From an uncultured Bacteroidales bacterium (GTDB taxonomy: Bacteria > Bacteroidota > Bacteroidia > Bacteroidales > FEN-979), in assembly GCA_903913885.1 (NCBI GenBank), contig CAIWMX010000095.1, positions 1 to 64,000 of the forward strand: 64,000 nucleotides of DNA, given 5' to 3'. Positions 1 to 8,450 of this stretch are shown here, piece after piece. The stretch's first letter is position 1; the number at the start of each line of letters is the position of its first letter. Below the pieces are notes generated by a model that worked only from the letters and a program-made list of their open reading frames with translations, was not told the DNA's origin and made no database searches. The translations under genes were made by a program, and so were the position numbers.

Positions 1-16
1 CTCTCCTTTAGGAGAG
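1..16. repeat. Short hairpin repeat at the window edge
   Basis: CTCTCCT and AGGAGAG form a 7-bp stem with a two-base loop, followed by a G-rich stretch. It lies 19 bases beyond the tmk stop codon, so it could help terminate tmk on the minus strand, but the window ends before any T-run could be seen. It could equally be the end of a dispersed hairpin repeat. Confidence 0.4.
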
Positions 17-35
17 GGGGTGAGGGGGTCAGGTA

Positions 36-653
36 TTAAATCCGGGATATCTCATTCCGGATATTCTCTGCAATTAATTCAGGGGAACGATCACCCGGGG
101 TGATGAAGATTTTTTCCAGGTGTTTCAGTTTTTCGATCGCTTCGAAGTACTTGCTCCTGACGTTCGTCAGGTTCTCCATGGTTTCATAGAGTTCCATGGA
201 GCTTCTGCCGGCATTGAGCCGTTGCATGCTTATTTCGGGAGAAATATCAATATAGATGTTTAAATCCGGCCGCAGCAGGCCGGCGCTTAAAGAGTTCGAT
301 TCAATGACCCAGTCCATCGGCATGTGAGTGCCGTGGTATGCGTAGGAAGAGAAATAATAGCGGTCGGTAATCACGGTGTAACCCTCCTCCAGTTTTTTCA
401 GAATCCCATTCGTCTTATTCAGCAGATGGTCGAGCCTGTCGGCGACAAAAAGGCCTGCAATGGTGCGATGATCAGCTTCAATGCGGTGGTTAAAGATATT
501 CCTGATTACCGATCCCACCGGTCCGCCGGTCGGTTCGCATGTATCGTAAACCCGGTACCCAACTTTTTTCAGATGATCGGATAAAAGTTTAACCTGGGTG
601 CTTTTTCCGCATCCGTCAATGCCTTCAAAGGCGATAAATAAGTTGTTCTTCAT
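36..653 (-). CDS. tmk: Thymidylate kinase
   Basis: This enzyme phosphorylates dTMP to dTDP with ATP in the cytoplasm, the step that commits thymidylate to DNA synthesis. The 205-residue protein has a P-loop at residues 10-19 (EGIDGCGKST), the DRY motif near residue 97 that contacts the substrate, and an arginine-containing lid around residue 148. Length is normal for the family. The ATG start follows directly on the P-loop strand, so the start is secure. It is followed upstream by purE on the same strand with a 60-base gap, placing two nucleotide-metabolism genes together. Confidence 0.95.
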   Translation of the reverse strand: MKNNLFIAFEGIDGCGKSTQVKLLSDHLKKVGYRVYDTCEPTGGPVGSVIRNIFNHRIEADHRTIAGLFVADRLDHLLNKTNGILKKLEEGYTVITDRYYFSSYAYHGTHMPMDWVIESNSLSAGLLRPDLNIYIDISPEISMQRLNAGRSSMELYETMENLTNVRSKYFEAIEKLKHLEKIFITPGDRSPELIAENIRNEISRI

Positions 654-713
654 GGCAACAGGCCCCAGGTTGTTTAAGGTGAATTTATTATGATCAGGGA
701 TAAGGTAACTTTG

Positions 714-1220
714 TCAGATCACCCGGTATTCAAATTTAACCGCTTTCAGCTCTTCATTGGCCTTGCTGATTTTCGCCTTCAGATCTTCTTTAAAAGCCAC
801 CATTTTCAAATGGAGGGCAGGATCGGCCAGGGCGAGAATTTCGGCGGCAAGGATCGCGGCGTTTTGCGCGCCGTTAATGCCCACAGTGGCAACCGGGATT
901 CCCGGGGGCATCTGGACGATGGCCAGGAGCGCGTCGAGTCCTTCGAGGGAAGCCTTTATGGGCACCCCGATCACGGGCAGGGTGGTCATGGCTGCGATTA
1001 CCCCTGGCAGATGGGCTGCCATCCCCGCAGCGGCAATGATTACACGGATGCCGCGATCACGCGCGTTTCTAGCAAACTCTTCTACTTTTTCGGGTGTTCG
1101 GTGGGCCGACAAGGCATTGATCTCAAAAGGGATCTGCATGTCATTCAGGAATTTGGCAGCTGCTTCCATGACCGGAAGGTCGGAAGTGCTCCCCATAATA
1201 ATGCTGACTCTGGGTTCCAT
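714..1220 (-). CDS. purE: N5-carboxyaminoimidazole ribonucleotide mutase (PurE)
   Basis: PurE moves the carboxyl group from N5-CAIR to CAIR in de novo purine synthesis. The 168-residue protein shows the class I signatures: GSTSD near residue 11, SAHRTPE near residue 39, and the glycine-rich AAAGMAAHLPG segment in the middle. Length is typical of the bacterial octameric enzyme. It is divergent from hpt, so de novo synthesis and salvage of purines share one intergenic region, and their -7 boxes sit 12 bases apart. A purK partner is not in the window. Confidence 0.95.
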   Translation of the reverse strand: MEPRVSIIMGSTSDLPVMEAAAKFLNDMQIPFEINALSAHRTPEKVEEFARNARDRGIRVIIAAAGMAAHLPGVIAAMTTLPVIGVPIKASLEGLDALLAIVQMPPGIPVATVGINGAQNAAILAAEILALADPALHLKMVAFKEDLKAKISKANEELKAVKFEYRVI

Positions 1221-1246
1221 GGTTACGGCGATTTGTTGTTTGCAGG

Positions 1247-1254
1247 CAAAATTA
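1247..1254 (-). promoter_or_regulatory. Candidate -7 box for purE
   Basis: On the minus strand the sequence reads TAATTTTG, matching the Bacteroidota -7 consensus TAnnTTTG, 26 bases upstream of the purE ATG. No good -33 TTG is present at the usual distance. Confidence 0.45.
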
Positions 1255-1266
1255 GAATATTTTGAC

Positions 1267-1274
1267 TACTTTTG
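1267..1274 (+). promoter_or_regulatory. Candidate -7 box for hpt
   Basis: TACTTTTG matches TAnnTTTG exactly and lies 24 bases upstream of the chosen hpt ATG. A TTG at 1240-1242 is 24 bases upstream, slightly longer than the preferred 19-21 base spacing. Confidence 0.5.
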
Positions 1275-1298
1275 CATAGAAGTAATATCTGGTTGAAT

Positions 1299-1835
1299 AT
1301 GAAAAAGGTACAGGTACAGGAGTTGTTTTTTGAGAAATTTATAAGCACGGAAGAAATTGAAGCTGCCGTCCAAAAAGTTGCCGATGAAATAAACCGGGAT
1401 TATGACGGGAAGAACCCGCTCCTGCTCGCCATCCTGAATGGTTCGTTTATCTTCGCCTCCGACCTGATGCGCAAACTCACCATCCCCTGTGAGATATCTT
1501 TTGTCAAGTTTGCTTCCTACGATGGTACCCTTACAACTTCAAAGGTAAAGGAATTGATCGGGGTGGGGGAGGAACTTTCCGGCCGCCACATCATCATCGT
1601 TGAAGATATTGTTGATACCGGCATCACGATGCAAAAGCTCCTCCAGGATATCGAGGAAAAAAATCCGATCGATGTCAGGATCGCCTGCTTTTGCTTTAAA
1701 CCGGATGCCTTTGAGAAGGATTTCAACATCGACTACCTGGGCATGAGGATTCCCAATGATTTTATTGTTGGTTATGGGCTGGATTACAATGGGTACGGGA
1801 GGAATCTGCCGGATATTTATAAGATTATTAAGTAA
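1299..1835 (+). CDS. hpt: Hypoxanthine phosphoribosyltransferase
   Basis: The enzyme joins hypoxanthine (and probably guanine) to PRPP to give IMP or GMP in purine salvage. The PRPP-binding loop reads IIIVEDIVDTGITM in the middle of the protein, the diagnostic HPRT motif. I chose the ATG at 1299, giving 178 residues starting MKKVQVQEL. The ORF track start at 1272 lies inside the -7 box and would add nine unlikely residues. adk follows after 27 bases on the same strand and is probably cotranscribed. Confidence 0.93.
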   Translation: MKKVQVQELFFEKFISTEEIEAAVQKVADEINRDYDGKNPLLLAILNGSFIFASDLMRKLTIPCEISFVKFASYDGTLTTSKVKELIGVGEELSGRHIIIVEDIVDTGITMQKLLQDIEEKNPIDVRIACFCFKPDAFEKDFNIDYLGMRIPNDFIVGYGLDYNGYGRNLPDIYKIIK

Positions 1836-1862
1836 CGGGATATAAACATTAATCTGACAGCT

Positions 1863-2432
1863 ATGTTTAACTTAATTCTCTTTGGGCCGCCGGGTGCAGG
1901 AAAAGGAACCCAGGCCGTTAAAATTGCCGAAAAATTCGGCTGGAAACATGTCTCAACCGGTGATATTCTCAGGGCCGAGGTAAGCAGCGGCACACCGCTG
2001 GGATTGAAAGTAAAGGCTGTAATGGAAACCGGCCAGCTCGTTTCCGACGACCTGCTGATCGAGATCATGGAGTCGGTATTCGTGAACAACAAGGATGTAA
2101 ATGGCTTTGTGCTCGACGGGTTTCCACGTACCCTGAACCAGGCCCAGGAGCTCGACCTGATGCTTGCAAAGCACGGTGAATCGGTTACCCTTGTCCTTGC
2201 CCTTGAAGTGGATGAAACGGAACTGGTGAAACGCCTTCTGAATCGTGCACAGGAACAAGGGAGAAAAGATGATACCGAAGAGGTCATCAAAAACAGGCTG
2301 GTGCAGTATCACCATCATACCAAGCCGCTGATCGAATACTATCAGGAGAAAAACATTTATACCGAAGTTTACGGTGTAGGTTCCATTGATGATATTTTTA
2401 ACCAATTAGTCTCGCAGATTAGCGCAGATTAA
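1863..2432 (+). CDS. adk: Adenylate kinase
   Basis: Adk interconverts ATP plus AMP and two ADP, balancing cytoplasmic adenylates. The 189-residue protein has the P-loop GPPGAGKGT at residues 8-16, the DGFPRTLNQA AMP-side motif, and a short lid without the zinc-finger cysteines, as is usual in Bacteroidota. The last codons (QISAD) and the TAA stop lie inside a 10-bp tandem repeat, so the C-terminus seems to have been rewritten by the repeat. The conserved core is intact. It follows hpt and precedes obgE. Confidence 0.95.
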   Translation: MFNLILFGPPGAGKGTQAVKIAEKFGWKHVSTGDILRAEVSSGTPLGLKVKAVMETGQLVSDDLLIEIMESVFVNNKDVNGFVLDGFPRTLNQAQELDLMLAKHGESVTLVLALEVDETELVKRLLNRAQEQGRKDDTEEVIKNRLVQYHHHTKPLIEYYQEKNIYTEVYGVGSIDDIFNQLVSQISAD

Positions 2433-2440
2433 CGCAGATT
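2413..2440. repeat. Decamer tandem tract overlapping the adk stop
   Basis: Three units of GCAGATTARC lie in tandem. The adk stop codon (TAA) is formed by the second unit. Confidence 0.7.
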
Positions 2441-2512
2441 GTCAGATCAAATAGATACAGGATTATGAACAATTATCGGCTCCCTGTAAAAATCCAGCCG
2501 GCGACCAAAAAA

Positions 2513-2547
2513 TCGTAAATCGTAAATCGTAAATCGTAAATCGTAAA
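2513..2547. repeat. Heptamer tandem tract (TCGTAAA x5)
   Basis: Five perfect copies of TCGTAAA stand head to tail, ending 14 bases before the obgE start codon. No other function is visible. Confidence 0.85.
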
Positions 2548-2561
2548 TTAATTACTCCATC

Positions 2562-3560
2562 GTGTCTGAATCCAACTTCGTTGATTATGTAAAAATCCAT
2601 TGTGCTTCCGGGAACGGCGGCGCAGGGTCGCGGCATTTCATGCGCACCCGCACCAATGCACATGGAGGACCCGACGGAGGTGACGGCGGCCGCGGAGGTC
2701 ACATCATCCTGAAAGGGAACAGCCAGTTCTGGACTCTGCTCCACCTGAAGTTTACCAAGCATCTGAAGGCAGAGCATGGCGGAGCAGGTTCAAAACAGCT
2801 GATGCATGGCGCAAACGGCAAGGATGTCATCGTGGATGTGCCTCTTGGAACCATCGCCCGCGATGCCGAAACCAATGAATTTGAATGCGAGATCACCGAA
2901 GATGGACAAACCCATGTTCTTGTGCCGGGCGGCCGTGGCGGCCTGGGCAATGACCATTTTAAAACGCCGACCAGACAGGCTCCCAAATTTGCCCAGCCCG
3001 GGGAGCCCGGACTGGAATTCTGGAAAATCCTGGAGTTGAAGCTACTGGCTGATGTGGGTTTGGTTGGCTTTCCCAATGCCGGCAAGTCTACCCTGTTATC
3101 CGTTATTTCGGCAGCGAAACCCCAGATCGCCGATTATCCCTTTACCACCCTGGTGCCAAACCTGGGCATTGTGAGGTATCACGGACAAAAATCATTCGTG
3201 ATGGCCGACATCCCTGGTATCATCGAGGGAGCCCATGAAGGGAAAGGACTGGGATTGCGCTTCCTGCGACACATTGAAAGGAACGCCGCACTGTTGTTCA
3301 TGGTGCCGGCCGATTCGAAGGATATCCGGAAGGAATACCAGATACTCTTGAACGAACTGCAGCAATATAATCCCGAATTGCTCGACAAATACCGCGTGCT
3401 GGCCATTACAAAATCGGACCTTGCCGATGATGAAATCATCAACGAACTGAAGAAGGACCTGCCTGAAATCCCTACTGTCTTTATCTCATCGCATCAGCAA
3501 ACCGGGCTGGAAAAGCTGAAAAAAGTGCTGTGGGAAGAGTTGAACAGGGAAAAAGTGTGA
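2562..3560 (+). CDS. obgE: GTPase Obg/CgtA
   Basis: Obg is an essential GTPase of late 50S ribosome assembly and stress control. The glycine-rich Obg fold occupies roughly residues 1-160 ([16 protein letters not shown]). The G domain follows with G1 [10 protein letters not shown]3 [16 protein letters not shown] and G4 TKSD. The protein ends at 332 residues and lacks the C-terminal OCT domain, as is common in this phylum. The start is GTG at 2562, followed directly by the conserved SNFVDYVKI strand. No in-frame ATG lies nearby. Confidence 0.95.
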   Translation: MSESNFVDYVKIHCASGNGGAGSRHFMRTRTNAHGGPDGGDGGRGGHIILKGNSQFWTLLHLKFTKHLKAEHGGAGSKQLMHGANGKDVIVDVPLGTIARDAETNEFECEITEDGQTHVLVPGGRGGLGNDHFKTPTRQAPKFAQPGEPGLEFWKILELKLLADVGLVGFPNAGKSTLLSVISAAKPQIADYPFTTLVPNLGIVRYHGQKSFVMADIPGIIEGAHEGKGLGLRFLRHIERNAALLFMVPADSKDIRKEYQILLNELQQYNPELLDKYRVLAITKSDLADDEIINELKKDLPEIPTVFISSHQQTGLEKLKKVLWEELNREKV

Positions 3561-3564
3561 TTAC

Positions 3565-4155
3565 ATGATTGAAACATTAAAATCAGTTGATCAGCATCTT
3601 TTTCTTTTTCTGAATGGCCTGCATTGCCCGTTTTTTGACGTAGTGATGTTCTATGGAACGGGAACCCTGATATGGCTGCCACTTTACCTTTTCCTTCTTT
3701 ATGCTGTAATCCGCCGTTACAGTTGGCAGGCCATTACGGTCATGCTCTTCGCCGCGCTGATGATCATGTTCAGCGATCAGCTTTCCAATGTTTTCAAGGA
3801 TTGGATCATGCGGCCGAGGCCCACCCATGAACCCGGGTTACAGGGGATTCATACGGTGAATGGGTATACCGGCGGTCAATATGGCTTCTATTCGGCGCAC
3901 GCCTCCACAAACCTTGCCATTGCCCTTTTCATGATCAGGATACTGAGCAATCAGTATCGTTATTTCACGCTGCTCATGCTGTCCTGGGCCTTTTTCAGGG
4001 CCTATACCCGCATCTACCTAGGGGTGCACTATCCAGGCGACGTGCTGGCCGGTTGGCTGGCAGGTGCCCTCATCGGGTGGTGTTTTGGAATGGCATGCAG
4101 CTGGTTTGTCAGCCAGAAACCAGCCGGGAGGAGTGTGCCCGGGAAAAAACCGTAG
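3565..4155 (+). CDS. PAP2-family membrane phosphatase
   Basis: This is a membrane phosphatase of the PAP2 superfamily, which dephosphorylates lipid pyrophosphates or phosphatidate-type lipids. The three motifs are present: KDWIMRPRP, YSAH in the place of PSGH, and YTRIYLGVHYPGD, with the catalytic histidine in VHYPGD. About five or six hydrophobic segments can be counted in 196 residues. It begins four bases after obgE. Recycling of undecaprenyl pyrophosphate is one plausible role, but the substrate cannot be read from the sequence. Confidence 0.88.
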   Translation: MIETLKSVDQHLFLFLNGLHCPFFDVVMFYGTGTLIWLPLYLFLLYAVIRRYSWQAITVMLFAALMIMFSDQLSNVFKDWIMRPRPTHEPGLQGIHTVNGYTGGQYGFYSAHASTNLAIALFMIRILSNQYRYFTLLMLSWAFFRAYTRIYLGVHYPGDVLAGWLAGALIGWCFGMACSWFVSQKPAGRSVPGKKP

Positions 4156-4211
4156 CATTTTATATCAATCCATGCGGATTCTGCGTTACTAGAGAACAAA
4201 CCAGAACTGTT

Positions 4212-4775
4212 ATGAGAATATCGCTGAAAATCATTTTCCTGATAGGTGTTTCCGTTTTTATCCTTCCGTGGAAGGCACATTCAGCCGGTCCGCTCGACCC
4301 GGTCAAACTTGGGAGCTGGACAGTGAATATCGGTATTGGCCCGGGTTCAACCTATTTTGGCAACGGCAGCGGTTTTGGTCCTGCCGAAAAAGTCTCCTTT
4401 GAAACCGGACAATGGGATGCCGGTCCCGGAATCATTACCCTGGGTGGCGAGTTCACCTTGTCCACTTTCTGGCATACCTATAACCCTGGACACCATGAAA
4501 CCTGGACCAATTTCTTCTTTGCAGCCCGGTCGGCGTATCATTACGGCTGGGATGTGGAAGGGTTGGATACCTATGGCGGGATCCCGCTGGGGATCGCTTT
4601 TTGCGCCCATACGTGGGATGCAAAAGGAGGAAGCAGCGGCTATACGCCGGTTTATCCCTATTTTGGCTTTTTCTTTGGTGCCTCCTATTTTTTTACCAGG
4701 AAATTCGGCGTAAATGGCGAGGTGGGATTTAACTCAACCCATGCGAATATGGGGGTGATATTCAGGTTGAAGTAG
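4212..4775 (+). CDS. Predicted outer-membrane beta-barrel protein
   Basis: The 187-residue product starts with a clear signal peptide (MRISLKIIFLIGVSVFILPWKAHSA) followed by alternating aromatic and glycine-rich strands typical of small outer-membrane barrels, ending in a strand MGVIFRLK. I recognise no named family. The ORF track start at 4053 is too early because it overlaps the PAP2 gene. The ATG at 4212 places the signal peptide first. The stop is followed after seven bases by an octamer tandem tract. Confidence 0.7.
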   Translation: MRISLKIIFLIGVSVFILPWKAHSAGPLDPVKLGSWTVNIGIGPGSTYFGNGSGFGPAEKVSFETGQWDAGPGIITLGGEFTLSTFWHTYNPGHHETWTNFFFAARSAYHYGWDVEGLDTYGGIPLGIAFCAHTWDAKGGSSGYTPVYPYFGFFFGASYFFTRKFGVNGEVGFNSTHANMGVIFRLK

Positions 4776-4782
4776 AGGAGAA

Positions 4783-4870
4783 ATGGTGAGATGGTGAAAT
4801 GGCAAAATTGTAAAATGGTAAAATGGTAAGATGGTAAAATGGTAAAATGGTAAGATGGTAAAATGGTGGG
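4783..4870. repeat. Octamer tandem tract (ATGGTAAA family, 11 units)
   Basis: Eleven units of a degenerate octamer (ATGGTAAA, ATGGTGAA, ATTGTAAA, ATGGTAAG) run without a break. The same family recurs at 12069, 16374, 22363 and 27259. Confidence 0.9.
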
Positions 4871-4908
4871 AGATGGAGGCTGGGTTATTTTGTACACGCC
4901 AAACATTA

Positions 4909-4980
4909 TCTGCATTGTCTGCATTGCCTGCATTGTCTGCATTGTCTGCATTGCCTGCATTGCCTGCATTGTCTGCATTC
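4909..4980. repeat. Nonamer tandem tract (YCTGCATTG x8)
   Basis: Eight 9-bp units alternate between TCTGCATTG and CCTGCATTG. The tract shares two bases with the stop codon of the minus-strand flavoprotein gene. The reverse complement of this unit recurs beside cinA and gdhA. Confidence 0.9.
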
Positions 4981-5440
4981 AATGCCCATAGGCTCTTCCC
5001 TCGTATCTTTCCACCGCGACCTTAAACACGTTGACCTCCCGGATGGATGGCGGGTTGAATTTAAATTCACCTTTGGTGTACTGAGACATGACCAGATGAA
5101 GGGCCGCCGTTTTTTCTTCCGGAAGGGTGATGAATTCTACCCTGCCGTAACAAAGAATGCTGCGGTATTTCATGCTCCAGGAGCAGGCAACCGCCTCATT
5201 CTGATAACGTAACATGTGGTCGCACGTAAAATTGATGCACACCTCCGGGTGTTGCCTCAGGATGTCGATCTTTTTCCCATGTTGCGCCCCGTGCAGGTAA
5301 ATAACATCATCCCGGTAACCGAAGTTAAGCGGTATAACATAGGGTTTGTTGTCAAGATCCGTCATGCCAACATGGCACCACTGGCAATTTTGAATGATCT
5401 CGATGATCTCTTTTTTCTCAGTAATTGCGCGTGGTCTCAT
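4979..5440 (-). CDS. NimA-like pyridoxamine 5'-phosphate oxidase family flavoprotein
   Basis: The 153-residue protein belongs to the split-barrel FMN-binding family that includes nitroimidazole reductase NimA. Signs are the N-terminal helix (TEKKEIIEII), the strand GMTDLDNKPYVIPLNFGYRD, and the LHGAQHGKKIDIL segment that in relatives contacts the flavin. The physiological substrate is unknown; related proteins act on F420, heme or nitro compounds. The start overlaps the 3' end of the upstream membrane-protein gene by 23 bases, which suggests one transcript. The TGA stop merges with the nonamer tract. Confidence 0.8.
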   Translation of the reverse strand: MRPRAITEKKEIIEIIQNCQWCHVGMTDLDNKPYVIPLNFGYRDDVIYLHGAQHGKKIDILRQHPEVCINFTCDHMLRYQNEAVACSWSMKYRSILCYGRVEFITLPEEKTAALHLVMSQYTKGEFKFNPPSIREVNVFKVAVERYEGRAYGH

Positions 5441-5777
5441 CGTGTGTAACTATTTTTTCAAGAATGGACGAAATCACGGAAAGTAAAATGCTGAAGATCA
5501 GTGCCCACCAGAAGCCGTCGACCACGAATCCTTTTACCCAGGCTCCGGCGATCATGATGATGAGTGCGTTGATCACCAGCAGGAACAATCCAAAAGTGAG
5601 GATTGTAAAGGGAATCGTGAGGAGTACCATCAGGGGTTTGAGGAACAGGTTGAGAAAACTAAGCACCAGGGCGACCAGCAGGGCCGTCCAGAACGTATTT
5701 ACATGAATGCCGGGTAACAGGTAACCTGCAAGCATGATTGCAACCGAGGTGATCAGAAGTTTCGGAAGAAAGGGCAT
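5418..5777 (-). CDS. Small membrane protein, phage holin superfamily IV (YvlD-like)
   Basis: The product is about 119 residues with four hydrophobic segments and the family pattern NLFLKPLMVLLTIPFTILTFGLFLLVINALII. Proteins of this type are common chromosomal membrane proteins and are not evidence of a prophage. I chose the ATG at 5777 (MPFLPKLL) because the longer ORF in the track begins upstream of the likely promoter. Function is not known. Confidence 0.75.
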   Translation of the reverse strand: MPFLPKLLITSVAIMLAGYLLPGIHVNTFWTALLVALVLSFLNLFLKPLMVLLTIPFTILTFGLFLLVINALIIMIAGAWVKGFVVDGFWWALIFSILLSVISSILEKIVTHDETTRNY

Positions 5778-5809
5778 GTTTTCGGTTTTTTTAGGATGAC
5801 TAAGTAATG

Positions 5810-5817
5810 CAAAGGTA
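5810..5817 (-). promoter_or_regulatory. Candidate -7 box for the membrane protein/flavoprotein pair
   Basis: Minus-strand TACCTTTG matches TAnnTTTG, 32 bases upstream of the ATG at 5777. Confidence 0.45.
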
Positions 5818-5883
5818 CGGAAATTGAAACTCAACCCACCAGCGGATCATCCCATGGATTTTCCTTACCTGGATGAATATTTT

Positions 5884-5891
5884 TATATTTG
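5884..5891 (+). promoter_or_regulatory. Candidate -7 box for thrA
   Basis: TATATTTG matches TAnnTTTG and lies 24 bases before the thrA ATG. It overlaps the ORF-track start at 5889, which supports the later ATG. Confidence 0.5.
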
Positions 5892-5915
5892 TATTTTTAT
5901 TTAGACACAATAAAC

Positions 5916-8360
5916 ATGCAGGTACTTAAATTCGGAGGCACTTCGGTTGCCAATGCGGATAACATCCGCAGAGTAATGGATATTGCAGGCAGGGCAAGGT
6001 TAAATGATACTACGATCGTTGTTGTTTCAGCACTTGGCGGAGTAACCGATCTGCTGATTGAGGCTGGGAGGCTGGCAGCTGCGTACGACCTGTCGTACCA
6101 GGAAAAACTTAAGGATTTCGGCAACCGGCACAGGACAACCGTTAGTGAATTGCTTCCGGCCGGCAGCCAGGAAACGTTGCTTTCCATGGTCGATGAAAAG
6201 TGCAGCGAACTGCAACACCTCTGCGAAGCCGTGTTTTTATTGAGAGAACTCTCCCCGCGGACGCAGGATAACCTTGTGAGTTATGGCGAGCTCCTCTCCT
6301 CGATGATCATCTCAGCAGCCTGCAATTCGGTTCAAATTGAAAACCAGTGGATCGATGCCCGTGAAATTATCCGAACCGACTCATGTTTTGGGTTTGCCGC
6401 CCCTGACTTCGGTTACATTGAGGGTACGGTAAGGAATTTCCTTGCTTCAAAACCGGCCACGCTGTATATTTTTCCAGGGTTTATCGCCTCCGATGCCCAT
6501 GGGGTTGCAACCACGCTGGGCCGCGGAGGTTCAGATTATACCGCCGCGATCCTGGCTGCTGCCGCAAATGCTGCGGTTCTTGAAATATGGACAGACGTTA
6601 GCGGCATGATGACGGCAGATCCGCGCATGGTGTCGAATGCTAAGGCGATCCCGTATATTTCATATAAAGAGGCGATGGAACTCTCGCATTTCGGTGCCAA
6701 AGTCATCTATCCGCCCACCATCCAGCCTGTCATGAAAAAGGAGATCCCGGTTTGGATCAAGAATACGTTTGCTCCTTACGATTACGGCACCCTGATCGAA
6801 AGCACCGTGTCGGAAGATAAAAGCATGGTCAGGGGGATTTCAAGCATTGGCAAAATGGCTTTCCTGAGCCTTGAAGGCAGCGGCATGGTTGGGATTCCGG
6901 GATTTTCAAGAAGGCTTTTCGGGGCGCTTTCGGAGGAAAAGATCAATGTGATCCTCATCACCCAGAGTTCGTCGGAACATAGCATCTGTGCCGCCATCGA
7001 CGATGTTAATGTTGACCGGGCCCGGAAGGCGGTCGACGAAGAGTTCGCCAATGAGATCATTGCAGGCAAAGTGGAGCCGCTGCAAATGGAGACAGGCCTT
7101 TCCATCATCGCACTTGTAGGCGATAACATGAAAAACCACACCGGCATCAGTGGGAAGATTTTCGGCGCACTGGGGCGGAACAGTGTTAATATTCGTGCTA
7201 TCGCTCAGGGTTCTTCAGAAAAAAACATTTCGGCGGTCATCAGTTCCGCAGATGTAAAAAAGGCGATCAACGTGCTGCATGAAGAATTTTTTGAAGCACA
7301 GTGCAAACAAGTAAACCTGTTTGTGACCGGGGTAGGCAATGTCGGCAGCCGCCTTATGTCGCAACTGAGGGACCAGCAGCAATACCTGCTCGATCATCTT
7401 CGCCTTCAGCTCAGGGTGATAGGGATCTGCAACAGGAAAACAATGGTATTCAACGAAGATGGGATCCCGCTGCAAACCTGGCAGGAACAGTTAACCTCGG
7501 GTGACCCGATGAACCTGGAAGCGTTCATAGGATTCATCCGGCAGAAAAACCTGAGAAACTCAGTCTTTGTTGATGTAACTTCCAGTGAAGCTGTAACGCG
7601 GGTTTATGAATCGCTGCTTAGGAAAAGCGTCGCGGTGGTAGCCTGCAACAAAATCGCCAGTTCATCCTCCTACGCCAGTTTCGCACTGTTGAAACACCTG
7701 GCCCGCGAATACAACACATCCTACCTGTTTGAAACCAATGTAGGCGCTGGTTTGCCGATTATTGGCACCCTGAACGACCTGATGCGAAGCGGCGATAAAG
7801 TAAATAAAATAGAAGCAGTTTTGTCGGGTACGCTCAATTTCGTATTTAACAACTACGATGGTACGGTTCCCTTTGCACAAATCGTGAAACAGGCTCAGGA
7901 AGAGGGCTATGCAGAACCCGATCCGCGGATTGACCTGAGCGGCATTGATGTGATGCGGAAGATCCTCATCCTCTCGCGTGAAGCAGGGTTCCCCTTGGAA
8001 ATGGAGGAGATCACCTGCAATTCCTTCCTGCCGGCATCGTGCATGGAGGGCGATGTTGCCGCTTTCTACACGGAGATGGAAAAGCAGGAAGAACATTTCA
8101 AATCTTTGTACTGCAAGGCTTCGGAGAATGGCTGCAAACTGAAATTTGTGGCAATGCTCGAAAACGGGAAGGCATCAGCAGGTTTGCAGCACATCAGCAA
8201 GGACCATGACCTTTTCCATCTTTACGGCAAGGACAACGTCGTGCTGTTCTACACCAACCGTTATGTGCAGCAACCCCTGGTTATCAAGGGTGCCGGGGCC
8301 GGTGCCGAGGTAACGGCTTCAGGGATTTTTGCCGATATCATCAGGGCAGCCAGGGTTTAA
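5916..8360 (+). CDS. thrA: Bifunctional aspartate kinase / homoserine dehydrogenase I
   Basis: ThrA catalyses the first and third steps from aspartate to threonine and methionine. The N-terminal kinase opens with KFGGTSVANADNIRR and contains GRGGSDYTAA. Two ACT-type segments follow between about residues 305 and 460 (including LVGDNMKNHTGISGKIFGALG), where threonine feedback normally acts. The dehydrogenase starts at FVTGVGNVGSRL near residue 468 and carries NVGAGLPIIGTL and DLSGIDVMRK. Starting at ATG 5916 gives 814 residues, the normal fused length. The track start at 5889 uses TTG inside the promoter. Confidence 0.96.
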   Translation: MQVLKFGGTSVANADNIRRVMDIAGRARLNDTTIVVVSALGGVTDLLIEAGRLAAAYDLSYQEKLKDFGNRHRTTVSELLPAGSQETLLSMVDEKCSELQHLCEAVFLLRELSPRTQDNLVSYGELLSSMIISAACNSVQIENQWIDAREIIRTDSCFGFAAPDFGYIEGTVRNFLASKPATLYIFPGFIASDAHGVATTLGRGGSDYTAAILAAAANAAVLEIWTDVSGMMTADPRMVSNAKAIPYISYKEAMELSHFGAKVIYPPTIQPVMKKEIPVWIKNTFAPYDYGTLIESTVSEDKSMVRGISSIGKMAFLSLEGSGMVGIPGFSRRLFGALSEEKINVILITQSSSEHSICAAIDDVNVDRARKAVDEEFANEIIAGKVEPLQMETGLSIIALVGDNMKNHTGISGKIFGALGRNSVNIRAIAQGSSEKNISAVISSADVKKAINVLHEEFFEAQCKQVNLFVTGVGNVGSRLMSQLRDQQQYLLDHLRLQLRVIGICNRKTMVFNEDGIPLQTWQEQLTSGDPMNLEAFIGFIRQKNLRNSVFVDVTSSEAVTRVYESLLRKSVAVVACNKIASSSSYASFALLKHLAREYNTSYLFETNVGAGLPIIGTLNDLMRSGDKVNKIEAVLSGTLNFVFNNYDGTVPFAQIVKQAQEEGYAEPDPRIDLSGIDVMRKILILSREAGFPLEMEEITCNSFLPASCMEGDVAAFYTEMEKQEEHFKSLYCKASENGCKLKFVAMLENGKASAGLQHISKDHDLFHLYGKDNVVLFYTNRYVQQPLVIKGAGAGAEVTASGIFADIIRAARV

Positions 8361-8450
8361 TCGGGCCCGGCGCAGAAATCCGTTTTTTCATTAAGGCAAA
8401 TTGATTACTTTAGCCTCAGTAAAGTCAGTCAATTATTAACCTCACTGTTC

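Noticed and set aside
690-1296. Two plus-strand ORFs of 191 and 179 codons
   Set aside because: Both are shadows of purE on the opposite strand and have no family motifs.
4685-4982. ORFs rich in MQT or ADNAGN repeats
   Set aside because: They are translations of the nonamer and octamer tracts and overlap the real genes on both sides.
5418-5777. Prophage remnant suggested by a holin-superfamily protein
   Set aside because: The YvlD-like proteins are ordinary chromosomal membrane proteins, and no phage structural, lysis or integrase gene is near.
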